Shown piece after piece: positions 17,310 through 25,582 of a DNA stretch of 64,000 bases (position 1 is its first letter; each line of letters opens with the position of its first letter). The notes beneath the pieces are model-generated. The model ran no database searches and had not been told where the DNA came from. It worked only from the letters and a program-made list of their open reading frames with translations. Position numbers and translations under genes: made by a program. This DNA is from Phycisphaeraceae bacterium (lineage in GTDB: Bacteria > Planctomycetota > Phycisphaerae > Phycisphaerales > UBA1924), in contig JACKHA010000007.1 of the NCBI GenBank assembly GCA_020639215.1, positions 57,827-121,826 of the forward strand. The letters are read 5' to 3'.

Positions 17310-17990
17310 CTACACCCTCATCACCCCATGCTCGCGGAGTGCCGCCCGCATTTGGGCCGCGGTATCGGCGTGCGGGTCGATGTGGACTGCGTTCCAGCCG
17401 AGGCTGCGGGCGGTCTGGATGTTCTCCGCCAGGTCGTCGAAGAACAGCGTCCGGTGCGGCTCGACCTCGGCGTGCTTCGTGAGCGCCTCGTAGAACGCCC
17501 GCCCCGGCTTGGAGTGCCCGACGCGGTTGCTGTAGAAGCAGTGGTGCAGGGTGTGGGCCGTGGGGAAGTGGCCGAGCCCGCCGAGGGCCGGGGCCAGGCC
17601 CCGCGTGAGGTGGCGTTCGTTGGTGTTGCTCAGCAGGGCGGTCTTGACGCCGCGAGCGGCCGGGGCGTCGTGCAGTTCGGCGACCAGATCGGCCACGCCG
17701 TCGTACTCGTGCAGCAGCCAGGCGTCGTGGACGCGGGCAATCTCGTCGGCGGTGTAGAGGTTGTCGAAGGCGTCGGCCAGAGCGCGGGTGTAGTCCTCGA
17801 AGGCGATCCGCCCTTCCTGGTGGGCCTGGACGACTTCACGCCGGCGCGGGGCCGACTCGCCTCCCTCGGAGCCGGGGCGGACCTCGATTCCGGCGGCCGC
17901 ACACGCCTCGCGCCAGTCGCGGCAGATCCGCAGGATCACGCCGCCCCAGTCGAAGCAGACGAGGGCGATGTCGGGAGTGGGGGTGGGCAT
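17310..17990 (-). CDS. HAD-superfamily hydrolase
   Basis: 226 aa from the ATG at 17990. Motif I is FDWGGV (Asp14), motif II LLSNTN, motif III the Lys in GHSKPGRAF, and motif IV FFDDLAENI. The second acidic residue of the usual DxD is replaced by Gly, as in the YihX-type branch (FDLGNV), whose members are sugar-phosphate phosphatases such as alpha-glucose-1-phosphatase. The substrate is not predictable. Upstream in-frame residues are Arg/Pro rich. The chosen ATG sits exactly 6 nt after a TACGCT hexamer, so a leaderless mRNA is likely. Confidence 0.88.
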   Translation of the reverse strand: MPTPTPDIALVCFDWGGVILRICRDWREACAAAGIEVRPGSEGGESAPRRREVVQAHQEGRIAFEDYTRALADAFDNLYTADEIARVHDAWLLHEYDGVADLVAELHDAPAARGVKTALLSNTNERHLTRGLAPALGGLGHFPTAHTLHHCFYSNRVGHSKPGRAFYEALTKHAEVEPHRTLFFDDLAENIQTARSLGWNAVHIDPHADTAAQMRAALREHGVMRV

Positions 17991-17996
17991 GGCCAG

Positions 17997-18002
17997 AGCG
18001 TA
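17997..18002 (-). promoter_or_regulatory. Putative -10 element of the HAD hydrolase gene (leaderless arrangement)
   Basis: Minus-strand order is TACGCT-CTGGCC-ATG, with no ribosome binding site. The arrangement is identical in hexamer and spacing to acyP. Confidence 0.5.
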
Positions 18003-18039
18003 GATCGCGGAAGCGTGAGGGGGCGGTGGGCGGCGGCGA

Positions 18040-18942
18040 TCAGCCGTCAAACTCGCGGGCCTTGATGCCTCCCCCCCGCTTCCGCAGCCGCTGCCACAGG
18101 TCGTACAGCGGGTTGATGCGTCCCACGTCGCCGCCGAGGATGACCTCGAACGCGGCCGGGTCGCGGGCCATCGACAGTTCCGCCAGGGCCGCCTGGTTCG
18201 CCCGCATGGCCTTGGTGAACGCGCGATGCCACGCCGTTGTCGACCCTCGTGCCACCGACCTCGGCTCGGCGAGGTCGGTGCTTTCGGCGGACGGATCTCC
18301 GGTCGGTGGCACGACCTCCTGGAACCGCAGCAGCAACTCCGGCTTGCGGTCCACCCACATGACGTACTCGATCGCCACGGACAGCGCCCGCGGGTTTAGC
18401 CCCTCGCACGCCGCGGCCACCATCGACACACCGGGGCGGATCTGGATCTTGCGCCGCGGGTCCACGAACTGGGCCTGGGGCGTGACCCAAAGGGACGTCA
18501 GCGGCTGCTGGCGGAACAGGCCCAGGCAGTGGTCCACCAGCAGCGGGGCCGAGCGCGGGTCGTGCGGGTCGATCCCGAACAGCCCGAGTTTCGACATGAA
18601 CCCGAACCGCTTGAACTGCTCCGCCTCGACCGGGCCGGTCGGGAACCGCCCCGGCGTGAACCGCGCGTGCAACACCAGCGACACAAGCGGGTCCCACCAC
18701 GACGCGTGGTTGAGCGCCACGATCACCGGCCCCGGATGGCCCTCCAGCAACGCGAGCAGCCCGGCGTTCTCGCGGGCCAAACGGACCGCGAAGAAGTCCT
18801 TGCGCATCATCTTCCGCACCCACCACGCGAACAGGCGGGTGAAGCGCGGGTTGTAGCGCCCGGGGATGATGGTGGACGGGGATGTCTCGGTCCGCGAGCC
18901 GGCGGCAGGCACGTGCGTGGATGGACCGGGAGCGTGGCTCAC
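18040..18942 (-). CDS. PlsC-type (lysophospholipid) acyltransferase in carotenoid-type gene block
   Basis: 300 aa. The GTG start overlaps the upstream desaturase stop as GTGA, so translation is probably coupled; an ATG farther in (MMRKDFF) is an alternative. The HX4D acyl-transfer motif is NHASWWD (His at about residue 74), followed by the FPTGPVEAEQF and GLFGIDPHD segments expected of the LPLAT fold. The protein could acylate a glycerolipid or, by context, a carotenoid-derived alcohol as CrtO does in staphyloxanthin synthesis. A short stretch at about residues 210-232 is encoded by an inserted palindromic repeat (18249-18312). Confidence 0.85.
   Translation of the reverse strand: MSHAPGPSTHVPAAGSRTETSPSTIIPGRYNPRFTRLFAWWVRKMMRKDFFAVRLARENAGLLALLEGHPGPVIVALNHASWWDPLVSLVLHARFTPGRFPTGPVEAEQFKRFGFMSKLGLFGIDPHDPRSAPLLVDHCLGLFRQQPLTSLWVTPQAQFVDPRRKIQIRPGVSMVAAACEGLNPRALSVAIEYVMWVDRKPELLLRFQEVVPPTGDPSAESTDLAEPRSVARGSTTAWHRAFTKAMRANQAALAELSMARDPAAFEVILGGDVGRINPLYDLWQRLRKRGGGIKAREFDG
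18249..18312. repeat. 64-bp palindromic element inside the acyltransferase gene
   Basis: GTGCCACCGACC (18249-18260) and its exact complement GGTCGGTGGCAC (18301-18312) bound the element. Inside it a perfect 11-bp stem pairs 18253-18263 with 18270-18280. The outer motif is that of the hairpin array at 6360-6660. It contributes a Pro/Ser/Glu-rich peptide in frame. Confidence 0.8.
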
Positions 18943-20591
18943 ACCTCCGCCATCGCCCCATGCTCCACCGGCGTCGCGTCCTCGGTCACGCGGAGGAACT
19001 CGTTGCTCGGCGTGCCGCCAAGGTCCTCGATCACCGATCGGGCCGCGGTCACGCCGCTCATGAGCACCATCGGCACGCCCGGCCCCGGGTTGGCCGAGCC
19101 GCCCGCCAGATACAGGCCCTTGACGGTCTTGGACCGGTTCCGCGGCTTGAACCCGCCGTGGAGTTTGCCGTGGCTGGCCAGCCCATAGATCGCCCCGCCC
19201 TCGGCGTTGTACATCCGCTCGATGCCCTGCGGCGTCAGGTGGCGCTCCACGACGATGTGGTCCTCGATGTCCTCCATGCCGAACCGCTTGAGTTTGTCCA
19301 GCACGACGCGCCGGTAGTCGCCCAGCGTCGGGCCGGGCGTGCCATCGGGGTTCTCCCAGCGGTGCCCGTGGCGGAGGTGGGCGGTGTGGATGAGCACATA
19401 GAGCGCCTCGCCGCCGACGGGGGCCTGCGACGGGTCGGTGCGGCTCGGCACCGCCAGGTACAGCGTCGGGTCGCGCGCGGGGATGCCCAGCGTGTAGATG
19501 TCCTGGAACTCGGCGTGCGAGTCCGCACTGAACAGGAAGTCGTGGTGGGCCAGGTGGTCGTACTGGCGGTCCAGCCCCAGGTACAGCACCAGCCCGCTGC
19601 ACGCCGGGACGTACTTGGTCGCGATCGACCGCTGCTCCTGCACCGCCTCGGGGGTGCCGACCAGGTCGCGGTACGTCCGCTGCACGTCGCAGTTTGAGAC
19701 CACGGCATCGGACGAGAGTTCGCGCCCGTCCTCAAGCACCACGCCAGTCGCCGCGCGGTCCTTGGTGATGATGCGGCTCACGCCTACGCCGGTGATCAGG
19801 GTCACGCCGCGCTCGCGGGCCAGGCGCTCCAGCGTCCGCGCGACCATCCGCGTGCCGCCCATGGGATACCAGCAGCCCTGGTCCGTCTGGGCCGACGCGA
19901 TCAGCCCCAGGATCGCCGGGGCCAGGAACGGGCTCGAGCCGACGTACTGCAGGAAGTGCTCGCACAACTGGCGGACGTGCGGCTCCTTGATGTACTTGTG
20001 CACCGTGTCGCCCACGGTCGAGTGCATCCGCATCGCCATCACGTCGCCCATGATGCCCGGCTCTTTCGGGGGCGACTTCATCATGTCCGCGATGCCGCCG
20101 AGGTCCTTGTAGAAAAAGACCTTCTCGCTGAGGCGGTACATCCGCCGGCTCCAGTCCACGAACGCCTGGTAGCCCGCGCCGGGTCGGGCCCCGGGGAACT
20201 GGCGGTCCAAGGCCGCGGCCATCTGGGCCGGGTTTTCCAGCAGGTCCACGACGGTGCCGTCCTCGTACATGCACCGCCACTGCGGGTCGAGGCGGCGCAG
20301 GTCGATGTAGTCGCCGACGCGGTCGGCCCCGGCGGCCCGGCGGATGATGCCGCGAAGGACCTGGGGCAGCGTGATGATCGTCGGCCCCATGTCGAACGAG
20401 AAGCCGTGCTCCTCGATCAGGTTCATCTTGCCGCCGAGGTGGTGGTTCTTCTCGACGAGGGTGACGTCGAGGCCGTGGGACGCGCACTCGACCGCCGCGG
20501 CCAGCCCGGCGAGCCCGCCGCCGACGATGATGACGCGGTCCGTGGTCTTTGAGCCGCCGTGGTTCCCGCTGGGTTGGTTCCCGCTGGACAT
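18939..20591 (-). CDS. Phytoene/diapophytoene desaturase-type FAD oxidoreductase (CrtI/CrtN family)
   Basis: 550 aa. GGAGG lies 5 nt before the ATG. The dinucleotide-binding motif VIIVGGGLAGLAAA is near residue 20, followed by LVEKNHHLGGKM and FSFDMGPTIITLP, both typical of carotenoid desaturases. The C-terminal flavin motif GLYLAGGSANPGPGVPMVLMSG is also present. It would desaturate a C30 or C40 carotene at the membrane; the sequence alone does not choose between CrtI and CrtN. Its stop overlaps the acyltransferase start, and a polyprenyl diphosphate synthase lies upstream in the same direction beyond two repeat elements. Confidence 0.92.
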   Translation of the reverse strand: MSSGNQPSGNHGGSKTTDRVIIVGGGLAGLAAAVECASHGLDVTLVEKNHHLGGKMNLIEEHGFSFDMGPTIITLPQVLRGIIRRAAGADRVGDYIDLRRLDPQWRCMYEDGTVVDLLENPAQMAAALDRQFPGARPGAGYQAFVDWSRRMYRLSEKVFFYKDLGGIADMMKSPPKEPGIMGDVMAMRMHSTVGDTVHKYIKEPHVRQLCEHFLQYVGSSPFLAPAILGLIASAQTDQGCWYPMGGTRMVARTLERLARERGVTLITGVGVSRIITKDRAATGVVLEDGRELSSDAVVSNCDVQRTYRDLVGTPEAVQEQRSIATKYVPACSGLVLYLGLDRQYDHLAHHDFLFSADSHAEFQDIYTLGIPARDPTLYLAVPSRTDPSQAPVGGEALYVLIHTAHLRHGHRWENPDGTPGPTLGDYRRVVLDKLKRFGMEDIEDHIVVERHLTPQGIERMYNAEGGAIYGLASHGKLHGGFKPRNRSKTVKGLYLAGGSANPGPGVPMVLMSGVTAARSVIEDLGGTPSNEFLRVTEDATPVEHGAMAEV

Positions 20592-20693
20592 GCCGACCTC
20601 CGCCGGCCCATCGGGCCGCGTGTGTGGGTTCGTTTGGGGAGCGTAGCGGGGATGCGGACCCCGAGGCCCTGATTCGCCATGGCGCGGGCAGTT

Positions 20694-20844
20694 GAGGGGG
20701 CGGGGCTTTCCAGCCCCGCAGAAGGCGTCGAGCAGTCTGTGCCAAGATGTCGCCGCCTCCGGCAGGAACAGATGCACCGATCCGACCGATGGCGTTCGCC
20801 AGTCACTGCCCGATGCGAGACGGGCTGGAAAGCCCGTCCCCCTC
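20694..20844. repeat. Palindromic repeat element, copy 1 (151 bp)
   Basis: It begins GAGGGGGCGGGGCTTTCCAG and ends with the near-complement of that sequence (..GGGCTGGAAAGCCCGTCCCCCTC). Each end is itself a hairpin: CGGGGCT/AGCCCCG on the left and GACGGGCT/AGCCCGTC on the right. It lacks any coding potential and lies in the gap upstream of the desaturase gene. It looks like a MITE-like element. Confidence 0.85.
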
Positions 20845-20858
20845 ATCGCGCATCGGTT

Positions 20859-21011
20859 GAGGGGGCGGGGCTTTCCAGCCCCGCAGATCGCGGCGAGGAG
20901 TCTGCGCCAAGGTGGCGCCGGCGTCGGGCACTCTAATCCTGCACCAACCAGGCCGACAGACCACGCCGACGAGTCCCCGATGCCGGACGGGCTGGAAAGC
21001 CCGTCCCCCTC
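20859..21011. repeat. Palindromic repeat element, copy 2 (153 bp)
   Basis: It has the same termini and orientation as copy 1, separated from it by 14 bp. The termini are conserved while the interior is only partly alike (shared GTCTG-GCCAAG block), so the two copies are not a recent exact duplication. The gap 20592-21025 holds nothing else that I can identify. Confidence 0.85.
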
Positions 21012-21025
21012 GTCAGTGAGTGCGT

Positions 21026-22069
21026 TCAGAACGCGCGGTGAACTACCGCGTCGGCCATCGTTCCCAGCATCGCCACCACCGCCGACTCGGGCAGCCCGCG
21101 CAGCACGCTCCGGGCCTGGTCCACCAGACGCTCGGCCGTCGCCTCCGCGTACCGAATCGAGCCGGTCTGGTCGAGCGCGGCCATCAGGTCCGCGTCGCCC
21201 GCCGGGTCCTCGTGCCCGCTCTGGGTCGCCGCCTCCAGATACGCCAGCGTGGTCCGCCGACGCTCGGGCTCGCCCGTCGCCAGGTGATGGATCAGCGGGA
21301 GGGTCAGCTTGCCCTTCTCCAGGTCCTTCCGCACGCTCTTGCCAACCGTCGCCTCGTCGCCGGTCAGGTCGAGCAGGTCGTCCTGGATCTGGAACGCCAC
21401 GCCAAGGTCGCGCCCGAAGCCGAACAGCGCCTGCTGCACGCCGCTCTCGGCCCCCATCGCCCGGGCCCCGAGCTCGCACGCGACCGCCACGAGCGCCCCG
21501 GTCTTGCGCGACACGATGTCGAAGTACGTCCGCTCGCTGAGCGCGAAGTCGCGGCGGCGCGAGAGTTGCAGCAGTTCGCCCGAGCACAGGTCCATGCTCA
21601 CACGCCCGATCCGGCGCGCGTAGTGGGGGTCGTCCAGCGTGGCGCACCAGTGGTACGCCGCGGCGATGAGGTAGTCCCCCAGGATCACCGCGCTCTCGTT
21701 GCCGTGCAGGCTGTTGACCGTCGCCCCGCGCCGGCGCGTGTCGGCCTCGTCGAGCACGTCGTCGTGCACCAGCGTGGCCATGTGGACCATCTCAACCACG
21801 CCGGCGACGGCGATGAGCGTCTCGGGCAGCGCGTCGGCGTCGGGCACGGCACCCTCGCTTCTCCCGTCCGCCGCGCATCCGCACAGGATCGCCAGCGTCG
21901 GGCGCAGCATCTTGCCGCGGTACGCCTCGACGTGGCGGCAGAGAGCCGCGACGGGTTCCAGGTCCGCACTCAGCGCCTCTTCGAACCGCTTCTCGACGCG
22001 CACGAGCGCCCCGCCCAGCATCTCGCCCACGGGACGCAGCTCATCCGGGATGTCCAGCACGCCTCGCAC
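21026..22069 (-). CDS. Polyprenyl diphosphate synthase
   Basis: 347 aa from the GTG at 22069. The aspartate-rich motifs are HDDVLDEADTRRR (first) and FQIQDDLLD (second); GKMLRPTLAIL and the KTGALVAVA segment also fit trans-isoprenyl synthases. It condenses isopentenyl diphosphate onto an allylic primer. The product may be the GGPP precursor of carotenoids or a longer quinone side chain. The chosen GTG lies 5 nt after a TACACT hexamer. A longer frame overlapping the next gene is possible but is Arg/Gly-rich and unlike the family. Confidence 0.9.
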   Translation of the reverse strand: MRGVLDIPDELRPVGEMLGGALVRVEKRFEEALSADLEPVAALCRHVEAYRGKMLRPTLAILCGCAADGRSEGAVPDADALPETLIAVAGVVEMVHMATLVHDDVLDEADTRRRGATVNSLHGNESAVILGDYLIAAAYHWCATLDDPHYARRIGRVSMDLCSGELLQLSRRRDFALSERTYFDIVSRKTGALVAVACELGARAMGAESGVQQALFGFGRDLGVAFQIQDDLLDLTGDEATVGKSVRKDLEKGKLTLPLIHHLATGEPERRRTTLAYLEAATQSGHEDPAGDADLMAALDQTGSIRYAEATAERLVDQARSVLRGLPESAVVAMLGTMADAVVHRAF

Positions 22070-22074
22070 GCCCG

Positions 22075-22080
22075 AGTGTA
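22075..22080 (-). promoter_or_regulatory. Putative -10 element of the polyprenyl synthase gene (leaderless arrangement)
   Basis: Minus-strand order is TACACT-CGGGC-GTG. The 5-nt spacing places the transcription start at the GTG. It lies between the amidohydrolase stop (22128) and the synthase start. Confidence 0.45.
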
Positions 22081-22127
22081 GCGCGAGGCCGCCCCTGCTC
22101 GGCCCCCCCAAACCCGTCACGCAAGCC

Positions 22128-23264
22128 TCAGACCGCCGACTCTCGCCCTTCCAGATACCCCCAGACCGACGCTTCCGACGCATCCTGGTACAGCACCCGC
22201 AGCATCTCCGCCGGCAGCCCCAGGCCCCGCAGCCTCGGCCCGCTCATCGCGTCGAACCGCTCCGGCTCCACCATCGCCAGGTCCGGGTCGGCGATCGGGC
22301 TCTCGGCGTCGTGACTCGTCTCCCACATCGTCCGCAGGGCGTAGTACCGGCTCGCGTACAGGTCGAACGCCTGCTCCGGGCTGCTGGCCAGGTCGACGAA
22401 GAACTTGGCCGGGTTGGGCGAGGCTTTCGGGGCCAGGTGCTCGTCGGTCGTGACGATGTCCGAGCCGAAGAGGATCCGCCCGGACCAGCGGTTCAGGAAC
22501 GCCACGACCCGCTCGCGCGGGTGCTTCGAGACCTCGCGCACGATCCACTTCGTTGCGGATGTGTCCAGAACAAGGCGCGGGTGGCGCTCCAGCAGCCCGT
22601 CCAGGAAGTCCAGGTCTTCGGGATACCCGCCCATGTGGGCCGCCATCCACAGCCCCGGGTAGTCGTCCAGCACCCGCTCGAACGGCCCGTAATGGTCGAT
22701 CTTCCGCTTGAACAGCGACGCGTCGGCGTACTTCGTCCTGAACCACGTGTCCGGGTCGCCCACGTGCACCATTACCATCATGCCCAGCGAGTGGGCCAGC
22801 TCGATCGCCGCGCGCCGCTGCGGCGAATCGAGCCATGCGATCGACCGCGCCTCGGGCGGCATCAACTCGAGAAGTCGCGGGGCCGCCCACAGCTTCACGA
22901 TCCTGGACCCGTACTCGCCGTGCCACCGCCGGATCTCGTCCAGGAACCGCGCCCCGAGGGCTTCGGACCGCGGCTGCCTGTCGTAGCTCGGGATCGCCAC
23001 GAACCGCACGCGGTCGCCCAGCACCACCGAGACCGGTGCGGCTTCCTCCCAACGCGTCTGGCTCACCACGCAACGGATGCCGTAGAGGTCCATGACATCG
23101 CGGTAGATGGCCGAGGCCCTGGCCCCGTTGATGTGGGCGTGGATGTCGATGATCGGGACGAGCGGCGCCCCCAGGCGCTCGGCCTCGCGCCGATAATCAA
23201 GCCCGTATCGGTTGGCGGCGGTCCGTGACCCCGCCCCGGCGCTCGGCGTCGTCGGAGGCTGCAT
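22128..23264 (-). CDS. Amidohydrolase-family metal-dependent hydrolase
   Basis: 378 aa. The IIDIHAHING motif (metal-binding His pair) is near residue 37, followed by MMVMVHVGDPD, MAAHMGGYPEDLDFL and ILFGSDIV with the catalytic-type Asp. This is the layout of amidohydrolase-2 proteins (decarboxylases and lactonases). The substrate is unknown. The start codon is only 6 bp from the divergent glycosyltransferase start, and its -10-like TACCAT lies on top of that neighbour's ATG. Confidence 0.85.
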   Translation of the reverse strand: MQPPTTPSAGAGSRTAANRYGLDYRREAERLGAPLVPIIDIHAHINGARASAIYRDVMDLYGIRCVVSQTRWEEAAPVSVVLGDRVRFVAIPSYDRQPRSEALGARFLDEIRRWHGEYGSRIVKLWAAPRLLELMPPEARSIAWLDSPQRRAAIELAHSLGMMVMVHVGDPDTWFRTKYADASLFKRKIDHYGPFERVLDDYPGLWMAAHMGGYPEDLDFLDGLLERHPRLVLDTSATKWIVREVSKHPRERVVAFLNRWSGRILFGSDIVTTDEHLAPKASPNPAKFFVDLASSPEQAFDLYASRYYALRTMWETSHDAESPIADPDLAMVEPERFDAMSGPRLRGLGLPAEMLRVLYQDASEASVWGYLEGRESAV

Positions 23265-23270
23265 CGAGCG

Positions 23271-23276
23271 ATGGTA
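23271..23276 (-). promoter_or_regulatory. Putative -10 element of the amidohydrolase gene, overlapping the divergent start codon
   Basis: Minus-strand TACCAT-CGCTCG-ATG; the hexamer is the complement of the glycosyltransferase's own ATGGTA. The layout matches that upstream of ltaE almost base for base. Confidence 0.5.
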
Positions 23277-24506
23277 GACCAAGGCGATCCCACTTCCCGC
23301 ACCCTCCGCATCGCGCTCGCCCACGACTGGCTCGTCGGCATGCGCGGCGGCGAGCGCGTCCTGGAAGCCATCGCCCGGGCACTCGCCCCGGACCACCGCC
23401 TCGTGGCCCTCTACACGATGTTCGACGACGGGCGCCCGCTGTCGCCCCACCTCGACCCGATCCCCAAACGCGTCGGCCCGCTTGCACGCCTGCCGCTGGC
23501 CAACCGGCTCAGACGCTGGATGCTGCCGTCGTACCCGTGGGCGGTCGGGCAACTCTCGGAGCGCCTAGCCCGGGACCACGCCCGCGAGCCGATCGACCTG
23601 CTCATCTCGACCTCCTCCGCGGCCATCAAGGGCCTGAGGCCCCCGCCCGGCGTCCCGCACTTCTGCTACTGCCACACGCCCGCGCGATACCTGTGGTCCC
23701 AGACCGACCAGTACGCCGGCGGCCTCCGAGGCCTGGGCCTCCGCCTCTTCGCGCCTCGCCTCAAGCGATGGGATCGGCGCACCGCTGCAAACGTGGCCGT
23801 GTTCCTGGCCAACTCGACGCACACCCAGCGTGAGATCCAGCGTTGCTACGGACGCGATTCAACGGTCTTGTTCCCGCCGGTTCGAACCGACTTCTTCACG
23901 CCCTCGGCCAACGACGATGCCGACGGGTGCCGTGGCCGCGGCTCTGGGGGGCCACGCGAACAAGCAAGCGAGCCCGCTCTGCCCGATCTCCCCATGCCCT
24001 TCTGGCTCGCCGTCGGTGCGCTCGAACCCTACAAGCGCTTCGACCTGGCCATCGCCGCCGCCCGCCTTGCTCGAAAACCAATCGTCATCGCCGGCACCGG
24101 CTCAGAGGAGCCAACCCTCCGGCGCCTGGCCGCGTCCGACGCGATCTTCCTTGGCCGCGTCGGCGACGAGCAACTCCGCGGCCTCTACCGCGCCTCCGAG
24201 CTGCTCGTGTTCCCACAGATCGAGGACTTCGGAATCACCGCCGTCGAAGCCCAGGCCTGCGGCTGCCCGGTCCTGGCCCGCGCCGCCGGCGGCGCGCTCG
24301 ACACCGTGATCGACGGCGTCACTGGCGGACTGTTCGACTGGAGCGGCGCGGACACGACCAACCTGCACGACGCCATCGCCCGCGTCCCGCAACGGTCACC
24401 CGGAACGACCGCCGCGTGCCGCGCGAGCGCCGAGCGTTTCAGCGAGCAACGATTCACGGCGGGCCTGCTCGCCGCGATCGACGCGCGCCCGCGGCGCACG
24501 AGCTAA
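23271..24506 (+). CDS. Glycosyltransferase family 4 protein
   Basis: 411 aa. The opening IALAHDWLVGMRGGERVLEAI is typical of GT4 enzymes. The C-terminal half contains FWLAVGALEPYKRFDLAI and the nucleotide-sugar site FPQIEDFGITAVEAQACGCPVLA (E-x7-E type). It transfers a sugar from an activated donor, probably to a surface glycan or lipid. Between the two Rossmann domains is a short Gly/Arg insertion (about 215-235). GGAGG lies 15 nt before the ATG, which is rather far. No other start codon occurs before the conserved HDWL. The stop overlaps that of the convergent isomerase by 4 nt. Confidence 0.9.
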   Translation: MVDQGDPTSRTLRIALAHDWLVGMRGGERVLEAIARALAPDHRLVALYTMFDDGRPLSPHLDPIPKRVGPLARLPLANRLRRWMLPSYPWAVGQLSERLARDHAREPIDLLISTSSAAIKGLRPPPGVPHFCYCHTPARYLWSQTDQYAGGLRGLGLRLFAPRLKRWDRRTAANVAVFLANSTHTQREIQRCYGRDSTVLFPPVRTDFFTPSANDDADGCRGRGSGGPREQASEPALPDLPMPFWLAVGALEPYKRFDLAIAAARLARKPIVIAGTGSEEPTLRRLAASDAIFLGRVGDEQLRGLYRASELLVFPQIEDFGITAVEAQACGCPVLARAAGGALDTVIDGVTGGLFDWSGADTTNLHDAIARVPQRSPGTTAACRASAERFSEQRFTAGLLAAIDARPRRTS

Positions 24507-25321
24507 CTCGCGAGCCCCGCCGCGTCCCACGCCCGCACCATCCGGCGCGCCGCCGCGTCCTGGTCTTCCAGCCCGCGCACGTCGATCACCACCGGCGTGC
24601 CCCCTGGCGTCAGCGACAGGCAGGCCCTGTACGCGACCACGTCCAGCCGCCCCTCTCCGGGCAGCACCCGCCCCGCGCTCGAGAGGTCGCACAGGCGCGC
24701 CGTGAGCAGGCGGTCCGCCACCCGCGCCGTGGCCTTTGCGACGCTCTGCCCCGCAAGCACCACCGCCGCCGGGTCGAGCCCGATGCCGATCGAAGGAGAA
24801 CAGACCCGCGCCGGTGCATCCACGCTGCCGTCGGTCGTCTCTTCACCCGCGCGCTCGCCCCGCGCCGGCCAGGCGTGGTCCGCGACCCGCACCCCAACCC
24901 GGTCCGCCGAAGCGGCGATGTGCCCGACCACATCGGCCGCCACCCCGTCCGGCAGGGTCAGGCTCACAAGCCGCCCGCCACCCCCCACGAGCGGGGAGAG
25001 GTCCGCCGCGAGCCCGATCGACGCGTCGATTGCTCCGACGGCCCGATCCAGGTGGACCGGATCCGACAGGTGCTCGCCCGGGATCCACAGGTCCAGCCCG
25101 GTGAGTCCGAGTTCGTGGCGACGCAGCAAGGCCGCCACGTCCCGGCGCCCGGACCGATCCAGCTCCCGAGGCCTCATGCCCGGAGCTGCGGCGTCCAACT
25201 GGACCTGACGAACCCCGATCGACGCCACCCACGCCAAAGCCGCCCGCGGCCCGGTGCTCCACGGCGCGTCGGGAACGTCCCGACGCAAGCCAGCCAGTGA
25301 CACCGCGAGAGGCGTGTGCAT
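24503..25321 (-). CDS. TIM-barrel sugar-phosphate isomerase/epimerase-like protein
   Basis: 272 aa. The pattern of alternating strand/helix segments (VRQVQLDAA, LGLTGLDLWIPGEHL, GGRLVSLTLPD, SIGIGLDPAAV) fits the AP-endonuclease-2/xylose-isomerase-like barrel. The metal ligands are not all clear (GLDPAA could supply one), so catalysis is uncertain. The start is 6 nt after a TACAAC hexamer, with no ribosome binding site. It converges with the glycosyltransferase. Confidence 0.7.
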   Translation of the reverse strand: MHTPLAVSLAGLRRDVPDAPWSTGPRAALAWVASIGVRQVQLDAAAPGMRPRELDRSGRRDVAALLRRHELGLTGLDLWIPGEHLSDPVHLDRAVGAIDASIGLAADLSPLVGGGGRLVSLTLPDGVAADVVGHIAASADRVGVRVADHAWPARGERAGEETTDGSVDAPARVCSPSIGIGLDPAAVVLAGQSVAKATARVADRLLTARLCDLSSAGRVLPGEGRLDVVAYRACLSLTPGGTPVVIDVRGLEDQDAAARRMVRAWDAAGLAS

Positions 25322-25327
25322 TCGTGT

Positions 25328-25333
25328 GTTGTA
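25328..25333 (-). promoter_or_regulatory. Putative -10 element of the TIM-barrel gene (leaderless arrangement)
   Basis: Minus-strand order is TACAAC-ACACGA-ATG. The rest of the divergent gap to 25582 has only the ribosome binding site of the next gene. Confidence 0.4.
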
Positions 25334-25582
25334 CGCATGGTCAAGGCGGATCGCCCGGAGGTGGATCGCGGAAACGCTGGTAACTGCAGGCGATGTATCG
25401 GGTTATCGGCAAGCCAGCGGCGGGACCCCGGGGCGGGCTGTGACGGATATGCGAACTTTCTCGCGCGGATTTCTGGCACGCCCCCGTTCTCGGGGCACCT
25501 TGATGGCTGAAGAGATGCGCGACCGGCAGGTTCCCCCGACGCACGGGGGGTGGCCCGCGCCGCGCCCCGGAGAGGTGAAGAG

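Noticed and set aside
25322..25582. Riboswitch (c-di-GMP type) before the PEP-CTERM-like gene
   Set aside because: The leader has some pairing but none of the conserved GEMM core motifs.
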